From: Paenibacillus sp. R14(2021)
GTDB lineage: Bacteria > Bacillota > Bacilli > Paenibacillales > Paenibacillaceae
Direction: 5' to 3'
Assembly (NCBI RefSeq): GCF_019431355.1
Contig: NZ_CP080269.1
Coordinates: 992,001-1,056,000 of the forward strand
Length of the DNA: 64,000 nucleotides
The notes beneath the pieces are model-generated. The model ran no database searches and was not told the DNA's origin. It saw nothing but the letters and a program-made list of their open reading frames with translations. A program made the translations under genes and the position numbers. This document shows, piece after piece, positions 45,955 to 55,036 of this stretch; the stretch's first letter is position 1, and each line of letters starts with the position of its first letter.

Positions 45955-46881
45955 TTATAGGGGTTGGTTATCCTTTGAAGAAGACTGTTTATTCAATGCC
46001 AATATTAAAATCATCCCAATGATACAAGCAGTACCCATCCATTGAAAAAAACCAAAAGGTTCTTTTAACCAAAATACTGTTGTTAAAACAGCCACTAGTG
46101 GCTCTAAACTGCTTAGAAGGCTTGTTTCTTTTGGTGAAAGACTTTGTAAACTTTCTATATAAAACCAAAAAGAAACCATTGTACCGAATACGATAATGAA
46201 TACTAAGTATAAATAAGCCGCTATCGTCAAGCTTGAAAAGTCCATTTGCCAAGGTGGATGGATAAAACTTAATGCAAAGCTGCCGATAACCATAGCCCAG
46301 CCAACAATGACAAGGGAATCGTATTGCTTCAAAAGAGGAACTGTATATAAGGTATAAAATGCTAAGGCTAATCCTGATAAAATACCCCAAACGATTGCAG
46401 GGGTGGACACGGATAGTTGAGAAATTGAGCCGTTTGTTAATAAGAAAAAACAACCAGCTAAAGCAAGAGACACAGTTAACATATCTTGTCGTGTTAAGAA
46501 AGTTTGTTTCCGCAGGACTAAATAGATGATAATCATTACAGGGGCTAAATATTGTAATAGCGTTGCAACAGCAGCATTACCATGTTTAATCGATGCCATA
46601 TACGTGTATTGAACCGCAAGCATACCAAGTAACCCGAAGACAATCAGTTGAACGGCTGTACTTCTATTTTTCCATACACCTAATATTTGTGAATGATCTC
46701 TTCCACAAAATTGAACGGTCAAGAGTAAAAAACCAGCTATGAGCAAACGTGTCGTAACAAGCCAATTTACATCGATTGCGTATTGTTGAAAGAGTTTTTT
46801 TGCAACGGTGCCACTAATCCCCCAGAATATCGCTCCTGTTATAACAAGAAATAATCCAGTTCTTCTAGTAGGTCTTTCCAT
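45955..46881 (-). CDS. EamA/DMT-family membrane transporter
   Basis: 308 residues, ATG 46881 after AAGGTGGAG. Ten predicted helices in two EamA repeats: [20 protein letters not shown] opens the first, and [20 protein letters not shown] the second, with [20 protein letters not shown] and [20 protein letters not shown]. These exporters move amino acids or other metabolites. It is divergent from an AraC-type regulator 110 bp away, which probably controls it. Both genes are markedly A+T rich. Confidence 0.87.
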   Translation of the reverse strand: MERPTRRTGLFLVITGAIFWGISGTVAKKLFQQYAIDVNWLVTTRLLIAGFLLLTVQFCGRDHSQILGVWKNRSTAVQLIVFGLLGMLAVQYTYMASIKHGNAAVATLLQYLAPVMIIIYLVLRKQTFLTRQDMLTVSLALAGCFFLLTNGSISQLSVSTPAIVWGILSGLALAFYTLYTVPLLKQYDSLVIVGWAMVIGSFALSFIHPPWQMDFSSLTIAAYLYLVFIIVFGTMVSFWFYIESLQSLSPKETSLLSSLEPLVAVLTTVFWLKEPFGFFQWMGTACIIGMILILALNKQSSSKDNQPL

Positions 46882-46990
46882 AAATGATTCTCCACCTTAA
46901 ATATAATAATAGTGTTATAATAGGTGGGAAATCATATTAATAATACCCATATTTAATGAAAAAATATAAGTATATTGAGGTTGTGGTAAT

Positions 46991-47881
46991 TTGCAAATAA
47001 AAAATTTCATGATTGATCAAAACTTAAAAGAGCTAACTGAGCATCGTACAGTCATGTTACCGATTGCATGTTACGAAACAACGATAAACAAGAATATACA
47101 TGGATTTATACCGCTTCATTGGCATGATGAAATCCAATTTGTCTTGATAGCAAAAGGGGAAGCCATCTTCCAAATAAATGAAGAAAGACTGGCTGTTCAA
47201 GAAGGCGATGGGCTATTTATAAATAGCGGCTGCTTGCACATGGCAGAGGAAAAGAATCAATCGGGCTGTGTTTATATTTGTTTGAACGTTTCTCCTCATT
47301 TCGTTTTATCACAAGAACTCTATACAACCTATGTAACTCCCTATATTCAAGCGACAAATTTATCTTACTTATATGTAAATGCAAATGAGCCTTGGGGGAA
47401 AAATATTTTAGATGCCATAGTAAAAATTAATCAATGGATTCAACAAAAATCACCGTACTTTGAAATCGATATCTCCATTCAGCTAACACTAATTTGGAAG
47501 AACTTAATCATTAATCGCTTTCAATTAGAATACGACCAAACGGAAATGGTAAAGAATCATCGAATGAAGCAAATGTTAAATTGGATACATCTACATTATG
47601 CTGAAAAAATCATATTAGATGATATTGCAAGAGCTGGACAGTTGAGTCGATCTGAATGCTGCAGATATTTTAATCGAATTCTAAACACAACTCCCTTGAG
47701 TTATGTAACTGATTATCGAATTCAAAAAAGCTTAGTCCTACTGCAAGAAGCAGATTCTAATGTTACAGAAGTTGCTTATCAAGTTGGATTCAATAGTACC
47801 AGCTACTTTATTGATAAATTTCGAAAGTCGATGAAAATGACACCCTTAACGTACAAAAAGGGCAAGATAGATGACTGTTAA
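46991..47881 (+). CDS. AraC-family transcriptional regulator
   Basis: 296 residues from TTG 46991 after GAGGTTG. The N-terminal cupin (GFIPLHWHDEIQFVLIAKGE, GDGLFINSGCLHMAEE) is followed by two helix-turn-helix units, the second recognizable as SNVTEVAYQVGFNSTSYFID then KFRKSMKMTPLTYK. It is divergent from the EamA transporter and the likely regulator of it. The A+T-rich codon use is shared with that gene, suggesting joint acquisition. Confidence 0.88.
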   Translation: MQIKNFMIDQNLKELTEHRTVMLPIACYETTINKNIHGFIPLHWHDEIQFVLIAKGEAIFQINEERLAVQEGDGLFINSGCLHMAEEKNQSGCVYICLNVSPHFVLSQELYTTYVTPYIQATNLSYLYVNANEPWGKNILDAIVKINQWIQQKSPYFEIDISIQLTLIWKNLIINRFQLEYDQTEMVKNHRMKQMLNWIHLHYAEKIILDDIARAGQLSRSECCRYFNRILNTTPLSYVTDYRIQKSLVLLQEADSNVTEVAYQVGFNSTSYFIDKFRKSMKMTPLTYKKGKIDDC

Positions 47882-48297
47882 TAATATTATGTTATGAAAC
47901 GATTCGCTTTTCTTGTTAAAGTAACGGGCATTTTTAGCGCAACTTCTTTGACAGCATTTCGTCTCACATATATAGGGAAATGTTTCCTCAACTAATCGAA
48001 ATGTTAAGCATTTGGGGCACGAATGCCACGGTTAAGGAGCAAAAAAACATTTATCCTAATGGAGGCGGAGATGGTCAATCGTGAACTTAAGATTCTTTCG
48101 GTCAAAAGGTAAAGTCTTTCGTTGATACGATTGATTCAATTAGAAACAACGAAATAATTGTGAATCGCTCAGATGCAGTTAATCGGGGGAAAAATAAGGT
48201 CATTGATATTGGATATTTATGTAGCATCGGCGTAGATGCAAACATGCGGGAATAGAAGGCGTTTGTCTATTAACAACATCTTCCATTTAATAACTTG
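47882..48297. other. Intergenic, one repeat copy, no gene
   Basis: TAACGGGCA (47922-47930) followed by TTTTTAGCGCAAC is copy 7 of the dispersed repeat. The remaining 350 bp are A+T rich with no supported gene. The right end of E3 should lie here but no clean subterminal repeat is visible. Confidence 0.5.
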
Positions 48298-48470
48298 CTG
48301 CACGCCTCTCTCCACAAGGTCCTTGGGATTCACTCTCCCAAATCTCAACGGGTCTATGCCCTTACATTCCTTCGTCCTATCTATCCAAGGTGTGGAGTCC
48401 GATCAACGTTAACGGAACGGGTCTATGCCCTAAAGCGTAAAAATCTCGGTACTCCGTGCTTTCTTTGTGA
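48298..48470 (-). ncRNA. Candidate guide RNA in the right end of E3
   Basis: Read on the minus strand: AAAGAAAGCACGGAGTACCG, then a GGGCATAGACCCG hairpin, CTCCACACCTTGG, GAAGGAATG, a second GGGCATAGACCCG hairpin followed by TTGAGA, TGGGAG, GTGGAGA and GCGTGCAG. It is the closest match to the E1 block. The same 13-nt hairpin sequence occurs twice. Confidence 0.6.
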
Positions 48471-48519
48471 AATCCTGCAAATGAGACAAATCACTGGTCT
48501 AGGTTGCGAGTTTAGTTGT

Positions 48520-49797
48520 TTAAGCTGCTAATAACGGTTGAGCTGTATTCGCGGAGAAAGCTTGTCCATCCCGCGCCATGGCTACAAGTATGCGAGCCAA
48601 TTTCCCAATCAACTTCATCATGGACTGCATTTTCGTCATTCGTTTTACTTCAATATTGTGTGCATGTAAGGCTTGAAATGCACGATTGTGAGATAAGAGG
48701 TGAAACACCGAGAAATACAAATGCTTACGCAGCAATGAATTTCCTCGTTTGGTTAGCTTAATGTGCCCTTTATACTTGCCAGAGCTACGTTCTGCTAAGT
48801 TCAATCCAGCCTTCCGCAATAACTGATTCCCATGTGACAGCTTACGTAAGTCCCCGCCAAATGCGAATATGGCAGCCGTAGCAGGAACGGAAACACCGAC
48901 GGATCGAACGAGATCAGACCCGGGGATTTCGGGCAATAGCTTTTCAATCATCTCGTCCGCTTCATCAATGATGTGGCAGATTCGTTCAAATTCTTCGATA
49001 AGGTGCCGCAACTCCCACTTGTCTTCTTCAAGGGCAGTAGCGTCTCCAACGCTATGTCTTGCGAGTGCTTGGAGCTCAAGCGCTTTATTCTTGCCTCGCA
49101 TTCCGCCAGGTCTATCCATGTACGCTCCCCAGATCTGTACCATTTGTTCTGGAGTCAACTGCACGATGTCAGATGGGGTTGGAAAACGACGCAGAGTAGC
49201 TAATGAACGAGGAGTAAAAATATCTTCGAACGCTTGCCTGTACTCTGGAAAACGAATATCCAGCCAGCGGTGGATTCTGTTCTTAATCCGACCAGATTTA
49301 ACAACCCAATGCTCTCTGTTTGTAACTATAACCCGCATGCGGCGGAAGGCTTCTTCCTTTGGAGAGAATGGCGTTTAGAACCGCGACTCACCGCATCGGC
49401 AATGACCAAAGCGTCCTTTGGATCATTCTTTTTAAGGGGAGTTGTCTCTGTTTTCCTTATTGCGTTTGGTCGTCATAGGATTGACAAGGACAACAGAAAC
49501 CCCTTGTTTCACCAACCAATTGGCGATATTGAACCAGTAGTGACCGGTACTCTCCATTCCTACAACGACGTCATGCAAGTGGTGCATATTCTGTAATTTA
49601 CGAATACTGCTAATTAAATGCTCGTAGCCCAAATGATCGTTCGAAAACGTAATTGGGCGATTGGAAAGGACAATACCTCGAAAATTAATAGCTTGAGCAG
49701 CATGTTTCTCTTTGGCAATGTCGATGCCAATGACAAGAGTGGAAGTGGAAATACGTTCTACTCGTTGATTTTGAGCTTTGATTAGTCTAGACTTCAT
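48520..49797 (-). pseudogene. IS110-family transposase, E3, frameshifted
   Basis: ATG at 49797 follows TTAGGAGG on the minus strand and opens MKSRLIKAQNQRVERIS, then VIGIDIAKEKHAAQ and GMESTGHYWFNIA. The frame stops after NKENRDNSP near 49432. The continuation LKKNDPKDALVIADAVSRG is in a second frame, and PFSPKEEAFRRMRVIV onward is in a third, with a TAA where TAC would be expected. The C-terminal half to 48520 is intact. At least two indels, so no active enzyme. Confidence 0.87.
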
Positions 49798-49900
49798 TCT
49801 GACGCCTCCTAAGGTGAGTTCTGAGGGCTCCAACCCAGTACATACTCATCCTAGCGGGGCGTTTATTTTTCTGCAAATCGCATCTACTAACACCTACAGG

Positions 49901-49953
49901 AATGTTAACGGGCACTATAGTTGAATGGCGGTTGCTTCGGCAACCGTTTTTTT
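49901..49953 (+). repeat. Dispersed intergenic repeat, copy 8, with hairpin
   Basis: TTAACGGGCACTATAGTTGA followed by ATGG and the terminator hairpin at 49929. It shows that the repeat can carry a functional-looking terminator. Confidence 0.55.
49929..49953 (+). terminator. Intrinsic terminator hairpin
   Basis: CGGTTGC-TTCG-GCAACCG followed by seven T. No plus-strand gene lies directly upstream, so it may have come with the repeat. Confidence 0.8.
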
Positions 49954-50108
49954 ATGCTCCCTTGTGTAGCATTATTCATGCGAGATAAATACCATCCCTG
50001 ATAAAACCTGCTCTGATTTGAGTACTTCACGCACTGGATAATTTCCAGTCATCTCATATAAGATGTTGGGTCCTGCCATGATAAGCTTATTATAGGAGGA
50101 CTTTGCAT

Positions 50109-51095
50109 ATGCTTAACACAATTATCAAGCCAATGTTGCTTCAAGCTTTTTCAATAGTAGTCCCGCATAAGAAATGGATTCATCAGATAAAATGGGATGG
50201 ATTTCGGATATTGATCCATTACATCAACGGAGTTATACGAGCCTTTACTCGCAATGGAACCGAAGTAACTGATCGATTCCCTGAACTTCAACAAATCCGA
50301 TTAAACTGCTCTCAAGCCATTTTGGATGGTGAATGTATTGTCCTGGATCAGGCAGCGAAACCTTGCTTTGAGGATGTTATGAATCGATCCCACGCAAAGA
50401 AGCTTGATGCTGTTCAGAAGCTTTCTCAACAGTATCCAGCTCATTTTGCGGTTTTTGATTTGATATTCCATAATGGGGGATCCTTACTAAAGACAAGTCT
50501 CCAGGAGCGTCTAGAGTTACTCCTGAGAGTTGTAATACCATCTCCGGTGATATCAGTTACATCAACGAATGAAGATGGACAGAGCTTATTTCAAAAGGTT
50601 AAACAGCTTGGATTAGAAGGTATTGTTTCCAAAAATGCAGATAGTCATTATTATTTAGATTCAAGACCGAAGGATGTTTGGATTAAAACGAAGAACTACC
50701 GGTATGGTCAGTTTAAAATATCTGGCATACGTAAGTCAGAGTTTGGATGGAGCTTAACTGACAATGGTAAGCATATGGGAGTCATTGAATTTCCACCACC
50801 TTCCGACGTATTGAATGCGTTCAAGGCAGTGGCCAAGCAAATCGTCACAGGAGAAAGTAAGGACTGGATCTATCTTGAGCCGGTAATAACTTGCAATGTT
50901 AAATTTCAGTGTTATACAAGGGATAGTAAGTTGCGTCATCCAATATTTGAATCTACGTGTCAAAGTAATATTCTCAAGTGCCGCCGCACCTCCATTCGCA
51001 AGCAAGCAAGCTTATTCCGAAGGTGGGTACTTTCCTTGTTCCGCTCGGAGTCGGCAAGCGAATCTGGAAACGAGGAGCGTCGCCAGATGCGGTAA
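50109..51095 (+). CDS. ATP-dependent DNA ligase (LigD-ligase-domain type), altered C-terminus
   Basis: 328 residues from ATG 50109 after ATAGGAGGA. Nucleotidyltransferase motif I is IKWDGFRI with the adenylated Lys, then RAFTRNGTEVTDRFPE, ILDGECIV (motif III region), LEGIVSKNADSHYY (motif IV) and DVWIKTKNYR (motif V). An OB-like domain follows (QFKISGIRKSEFGWSLTDNG). From about residue 280 the sequence runs into bases that in another frame encode a metallo-hydrolase fragment, so the last 45 residues are probably foreign. Family members act in end joining with Ku. No ku gene is seen here. Confidence 0.8.
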   Translation: MLNTIIKPMLLQAFSIVVPHKKWIHQIKWDGFRILIHYINGVIRAFTRNGTEVTDRFPELQQIRLNCSQAILDGECIVLDQAAKPCFEDVMNRSHAKKLDAVQKLSQQYPAHFAVFDLIFHNGGSLLKTSLQERLELLLRVVIPSPVISVTSTNEDGQSLFQKVKQLGLEGIVSKNADSHYYLDSRPKDVWIKTKNYRYGQFKISGIRKSEFGWSLTDNGKHMGVIEFPPPSDVLNAFKAVAKQIVTGESKDWIYLEPVITCNVKFQCYTRDSKLRHPIFESTCQSNILKCRRTSIRKQASLFRRWVLSLFRSESASESGNEERRQMR

Positions 51096-51499
51096 TTGAA
51101 GTGGACTGGGGGGAAGAGCGAATCGTTCAGGGCATCCGCTTCGTTTGCACGCCGGAGAGACATTTCTCCGGACGAGGGCTGTACGATCGGGATACCACCC
51201 TATGGTGCTCGTGGGTTATTAAGACAGAATAGAGAAGTATTTTCTACAGCGGGGACGGTGGCTACGGACCTCACTTTGAACGAATAGGTCGTCAGCACGG
51301 ACCGTTCGAGCTGGCCATTATGGAATGTGGGCAATATGACAAGCGATGGAGAGGCGTGCATATGCTTCGGGAGGAGACGGTGCAAGCGCATCGAGATATT
51401 CAGGGAGGAGTTCTACTCCCTGTTCACTGGGGGGCGTTCACTCTTTCTCTGCATGATTGGAACGATCTACGCATGGCTTCAAGGTTGATCGATGGCTAG
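50993..51499 (+). pseudogene. MBL-fold metallo-hydrolase (NAPE-PLD-like) C-terminal remnant
   Basis: SKLIPKVGTFLVPLGVGKRI, then GIRFVCTPERHFSGRGLYDR and LWCSWVIKT, run to a stop near 51232. After a one-base shift FYSGDGGYGPHFERIGRQHG, PFELAIMECGQYDKRW, and LLPVHWGAFTLSLHDWND follow to 51499. This is the second half of a NAPE-PLD-type hydrolase. The N-terminal half with the HxHxDH metal motif is missing. It overlaps the end of the ligase reading frame. Confidence 0.75.
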
Positions 51500-51507
51500 G
51501 GCAGAAA

Positions 51508-51572
51508 AGTCGGCAAAGTAATAAGCATTAGTCTGCAAACCGATAGTAAGCTCAGCGAAGATTTCCTAAAAT
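51508..51572 (+). promoter_or_regulatory. Tandem operator plus -10, site A (first GH3 gene)
   Basis: AGTCGGCAAAG at 51508 and AGTCTGCAAACCG at 51530 are direct repeats 22 bp apart. TAAAAT at 51567-51572 starts 24 bp after the second one. No -35 is visible, as expected for an activator-dependent promoter. The same spacing is found at sites B and C. Confidence 0.72.
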
Positions 51573-51616
51573 GAAGAAGATATGATCAAAATCGCTTCAT
51601 GGAGGGGTTGCAATCG

Positions 51617-53884
51617 ATGGACAGGGATATCAAACAACTGATCGAACAAATGACCTTGGAGGAAAAAGCGGGGCTCTGCTCCGGACTCGACTTTTGGCAC
51701 TTAAAAGGGATCGAGCGACTCGGCATTCCGTCTATCATGGTGACAGACGGGCCTCATGGCCTGCGCAAGCAGAGGGAAGGAACCGACCACGTCGGCTTGT
51801 TCGACAGCGTCCCGGCGACTTGCTTCCCGTCCGCGGCGGGTGTCGCCAGTTCCTGGGACCGGGACTTGATCCGGCGCATGGGCGAGGCTCTGGGAGAGGA
51901 GTGCCAGGCGGAAGACGTGGCGGTCTTGCTGGGCCCGGGTGCCAACATCAAGCGGTCCCCTTTGTGCGGAAGAAATTTCGAATATTTTTCCGAAGATCCG
52001 TATTTGTCCTCCGAAATGGCGGCCAGCCATATTCAGGGCGTGCAGAGCCAGGGCGTCGGCACTTCACTCAAGCATTTCGCAGCTAATAACCAAGAGCACC
52101 GCCGGATGACTTCGGATTCCGTCGTGGACGAGCGGACGCTTCGCGAAATTTATCTCGCGAGCTTCGAGGGCGCGGTCAAGCAAGCGCAGCCTTGGACGGT
52201 CATGTGCTCTTACAACAAAGTGAATGGAACGTTCGTCTCGGAGAACGAGTACTTGCTGACGGACATTCTGAAGGACGAATGGGGGCTCGAAGGCTTCGTC
52301 GTTTCCGACTGGGGCGCCGTCAACGAGCGCACGGACGGATTAGCCGCCGGTCTGGAGCTCGAGATGCCTGCGAGCGGCGGGGCAGGCGACCGGCAAATCG
52401 TCGACGCCGTCCGCAACGGCAAGTTGCCGGAGGAGAAGCTGGACCGGGCGGTCGAACGCCTGCTAAGCATCATCTTCAAAGCAGTGGACAACAAAAAGCC
52501 GAACGCGAGCTACGATCCCGAAGCGCATCACCGGCTGGCCCGCGAAGTGGCGCGGGAAAGCATGGTTCTGCTGAAGAACGAGGAGGGTATCCTGCCGCTT
52601 CGCAGGGAAGGCAAGATCGCGGTCATCGGCGAGCTTGCGGTCAAAGCGCGTTATCAGGGCGGCGGCAGTTCGCATATCAAGCCGACGAAGCTGGAGGAAA
52701 TCCGGGAGGAGATCGTGAAGTCGGCCGGCAGCAGGGCGCAGGTTACCTATGAGCAGGGCTACAAGTTGGACAGCGACGCTACGGACATCCAGCTGGCCAC
52801 GGAAGCCGTCCGCGCCGCAGCGCAAGCCGACGTCGCTGTTCTGTTTGCCGGCTTGCCGGACCGCTACGAATCGGAAGGATACGATCGGACGCACCTGCGC
52901 CTGCCGGAGAACCAGATCGAGCTGATCCGGGCGCTCGCCGCGGAGCAGCCAAACTTGGTCGTCGTGCTCAGCAACGGCTCGCCGGTGGAAATGCCCTGGA
53001 TCAGCAGCGCGAAGGCGGTGCTGGAAGCCTATCTGGGCGGTCAGGCACTCGGAGGCGCGATCGCAGACCTCTTATTCGGCGATGCGAATCCGTGCGGCAA
53101 ACTGGCGGAGACGTTCCCGAAACGTATCGAGGACAACCCGTCCTACCTGTTTTACTTTGGCGAAGGAGACAGGGCTGAGTACCGGGAAGGAATCTTCGTC
53201 GGGTACCGTTACTACGACGCGAAAAAGGTCGAGCCGTTGTTTCCGTTCGGTTACGGATTAAGCTATACGACGTTCATGTATTCCGATCTAGCGCTGGATC
53301 GCGCTCAATTCCGGGACGACGAGAAGGTAACCGTCTCCGTCAAGGTTGTGAACACGGGGAACCGCTCCGGAAAAGAGATCGTTCAGCTCTATGTTCGTGA
53401 TAAGGAAACCACGGTCATCCGTCCGGTCAAGGAGCTGAAAGGCTATGCCAAAGTGGAGCTTCATCCGGGCGAACGGAAGACGGTTTCCTTTACGCTCAAT
53501 AAGCGTTCATTTGCCTTTTACGATACGGAGATGAAGGATTGGCGTGTCGAGACCGGCGAGTTCGAGATTTTGATCGGAAAGTCGTCAAGCGACATTGTGT
53601 TGACCGGCAACGTTCAGGTTCAATCTACGGCTGTCCGCAACAAGAAATATACCCGTAACTCGACGATCGGCGATCTGATGCAGGATCCGGCAACGCGGCC
53701 GATCTTAACCGATTTGTTGGCTAAGCGCAGTCCGTTCGGCTCGGTCGATGCCGGAGAAGCTTCGGACTTGATGGAAGCAATGATGAAAGACATGCCTCTG
53801 CGCGGGTTGGCCGCGTTCAGCGGCGGCGCCATGTCGGAGGAAGCGCTTGAGGGAATATTAGCGGCTCTTAACCAAGCAGGTTAA
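51617..53884 (+). CDS. GH3 family beta-glucosidase
   Basis: 755 residues from ATG 51617, 9 nt after GGAGGGG. No signal peptide, so cytoplasmic. The N-terminal barrel has [42 protein letters not shown] and [13 protein letters not shown] with nucleophile Asp231. The C-terminal alpha/beta sandwich follows ([20 protein letters not shown]), then a fibronectin III-like domain ([19 protein letters not shown]). A C-terminal tail of about 80 residues follows ([16 protein letters not shown]). It should hydrolyse imported beta-linked oligosaccharides. Preceded by operator site A. Confidence 0.92.
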   Translation: MDRDIKQLIEQMTLEEKAGLCSGLDFWHLKGIERLGIPSIMVTDGPHGLRKQREGTDHVGLFDSVPATCFPSAAGVASSWDRDLIRRMGEALGEECQAEDVAVLLGPGANIKRSPLCGRNFEYFSEDPYLSSEMAASHIQGVQSQGVGTSLKHFAANNQEHRRMTSDSVVDERTLREIYLASFEGAVKQAQPWTVMCSYNKVNGTFVSENEYLLTDILKDEWGLEGFVVSDWGAVNERTDGLAAGLELEMPASGGAGDRQIVDAVRNGKLPEEKLDRAVERLLSIIFKAVDNKKPNASYDPEAHHRLAREVARESMVLLKNEEGILPLRREGKIAVIGELAVKARYQGGGSSHIKPTKLEEIREEIVKSAGSRAQVTYEQGYKLDSDATDIQLATEAVRAAAQADVAVLFAGLPDRYESEGYDRTHLRLPENQIELIRALAAEQPNLVVVLSNGSPVEMPWISSAKAVLEAYLGGQALGGAIADLLFGDANPCGKLAETFPKRIEDNPSYLFYFGEGDRAEYREGIFVGYRYYDAKKVEPLFPFGYGLSYTTFMYSDLALDRAQFRDDEKVTVSVKVVNTGNRSGKEIVQLYVRDKETTVIRPVKELKGYAKVELHPGERKTVSFTLNKRSFAFYDTEMKDWRVETGEFEILIGKSSSDIVLTGNVQVQSTAVRNKKYTRNSTIGDLMQDPATRPILTDLLAKRSPFGSVDAGEASDLMEAMMKDMPLRGLAAFSGGAMSEEALEGILAALNQAG

Positions 53885-53902
53885 AGAGTGCGCGCAGCTT
53901 TC

Positions 53903-53931
53903 AGAGGCTCGTCGCCATGCGGGCCTCTTTC
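53903..53931 (+). terminator. Possible terminator after the first GH3 gene
   Basis: AGAGGC and GCCTCT form a 6-bp stem with a 14-nt loop, followed by TTTCCC. Moderate strength. Confidence 0.5.
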
Positions 53932-53968
53932 CCGTTAATGAACAACCCGTGCACGCGGTCTTGGCGGA

Positions 53969-54033
53969 AGTCGTCTAACCGATACCAAGAAGTCGGCAAA
54001 CCGTAAGCTGCGACTTCCCGATTCCTTTATGAT
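53969..54033 (+). promoter_or_regulatory. Tandem operator plus -10, site B (permease genes)
   Basis: AGTCGTCTAACCG at 53969 and AGTCGGCAAACCG at 53991 are 22 bp apart, with TATGAT at 54028-54033, 24 bp after the second repeat. The geometry is identical to sites A and C. Confidence 0.75.
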
Positions 54034-54062
54034 AGAAGCAAGACAGAACAAGAGGTAAGGGG

Positions 54063-55025
54063 ATGGACATGCAGCAGATAACCGCCGTAACAAGAACGAA
54101 TGCAGTAAGGAAAACCAAAACGAATGCGTTCTTTAAATTTTTACCGCTCACCGTCATGGTGCTGCCGGGCATGATCTATTTGCTCATCAACAACTATTTG
54201 CCGATGTTCGGAATCGTCATCGCCTTTAAAGACGTGAATTTCACGAAAGGCATTCTCCAGAGCGACTGGGTCGGATTCCGCAATTTCGAATATTTGTTCA
54301 CGACTTCCGACGCGTACGTCATTACGCGAAACACGATCGTTTACAACGTCCTATGGATCGCGATGGGCACGGCGATGTCGATTTTTCTGGCGATTCTGCT
54401 TAACGAGATCCGAAGCAAGTTTTTCTCCCGTTTCTATCAAAGCGTAATCCTGCTGCCGCAGCTTATCTCGATCATCATCGTCAGCTACATCGTTTACGCG
54501 GTGCTGAGTCTGGATACGGGGTTCATGAATAAAACGGTGCTGCCGGAGCTTGGCATGGAAGAGATTTCGTGGTATTTCGAACCGAAATATTGGCCGTTCA
54601 TTCTGACGATCGTGCATTTTTGGAAAGGTCTCGGCTTCTCCGTCGTCGTCTACTTCGCGTCCATCATCGGCATCGACGAAGAGTATTACGAGGCGGCGCG
54701 TATGGACGGTGCCGGCAAATGGCGGCAAATCCGCTCGATCACCGTACCGCTTCTGATGCCAGTGATCATTATGCTGACGCTTCTATCGATCGGACGAATC
54801 TTCTATTCGGATTTCGGTTTGTTCTATCAAGTGCCGATGAATTCCGGTCCGCTGTACGATACGACGAACGTTATCGACACCTATGTTTACCGCGGGTTGC
54901 TTGGACTCGGAGATATGGGGATGTCGGCTGCGGCCGGCATGTATCAATCCGTCGTTGGCTTCGTACTTGTCATTGCGGCCAATTGGTTCGTCCGTAAAAT
55001 CAACAAAGACAACGCATTGTTTTAA
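54063..55025 (+). CDS. ABC permease (LplB type)
   Basis: 320 residues from ATG 54063 after AGAGG. Typical LplB features: LPGMIYLLINNYLPMFGIVI, NFEYLFTTSDAYVITRNT, LPQLISIIIVSYIVY and the EAA loop EEYYEAARMDGAGKWRQIRS, then ITVPLLMP. It forms the importer channel with the next gene. The binding protein is encoded 3.5 kb downstream. No ATPase is encoded nearby. Confidence 0.92.
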   Translation: MDMQQITAVTRTNAVRKTKTNAFFKFLPLTVMVLPGMIYLLINNYLPMFGIVIAFKDVNFTKGILQSDWVGFRNFEYLFTTSDAYVITRNTIVYNVLWIAMGTAMSIFLAILLNEIRSKFFSRFYQSVILLPQLISIIIVSYIVYAVLSLDTGFMNKTVLPELGMEEISWYFEPKYWPFILTIVHFWKGLGFSVVVYFASIIGIDEEYYEAARMDGAGKWRQIRSITVPLLMPVIIMLTLLSIGRIFYSDFGLFYQVPMNSGPLYDTTNVIDTYVYRGLLGLGDMGMSAAAGMYQSVVGFVLVIAANWFVRKINKDNALF

Positions 55026-55036
55026 GGGGGATTTCG

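Larger units (their letters stand above)
48290..49890 (-). mobile_element. IS110-family element E3 (IS1111-like), inactivated
   Basis: Minus-strand copy with a broken transposase, an E1-like left end (GCCCCGCTAGGATGAG near 49842-49857 read on the minus strand) and a right end with the conserved RNA-like block. The right limit is uncertain. Confidence 0.7.
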
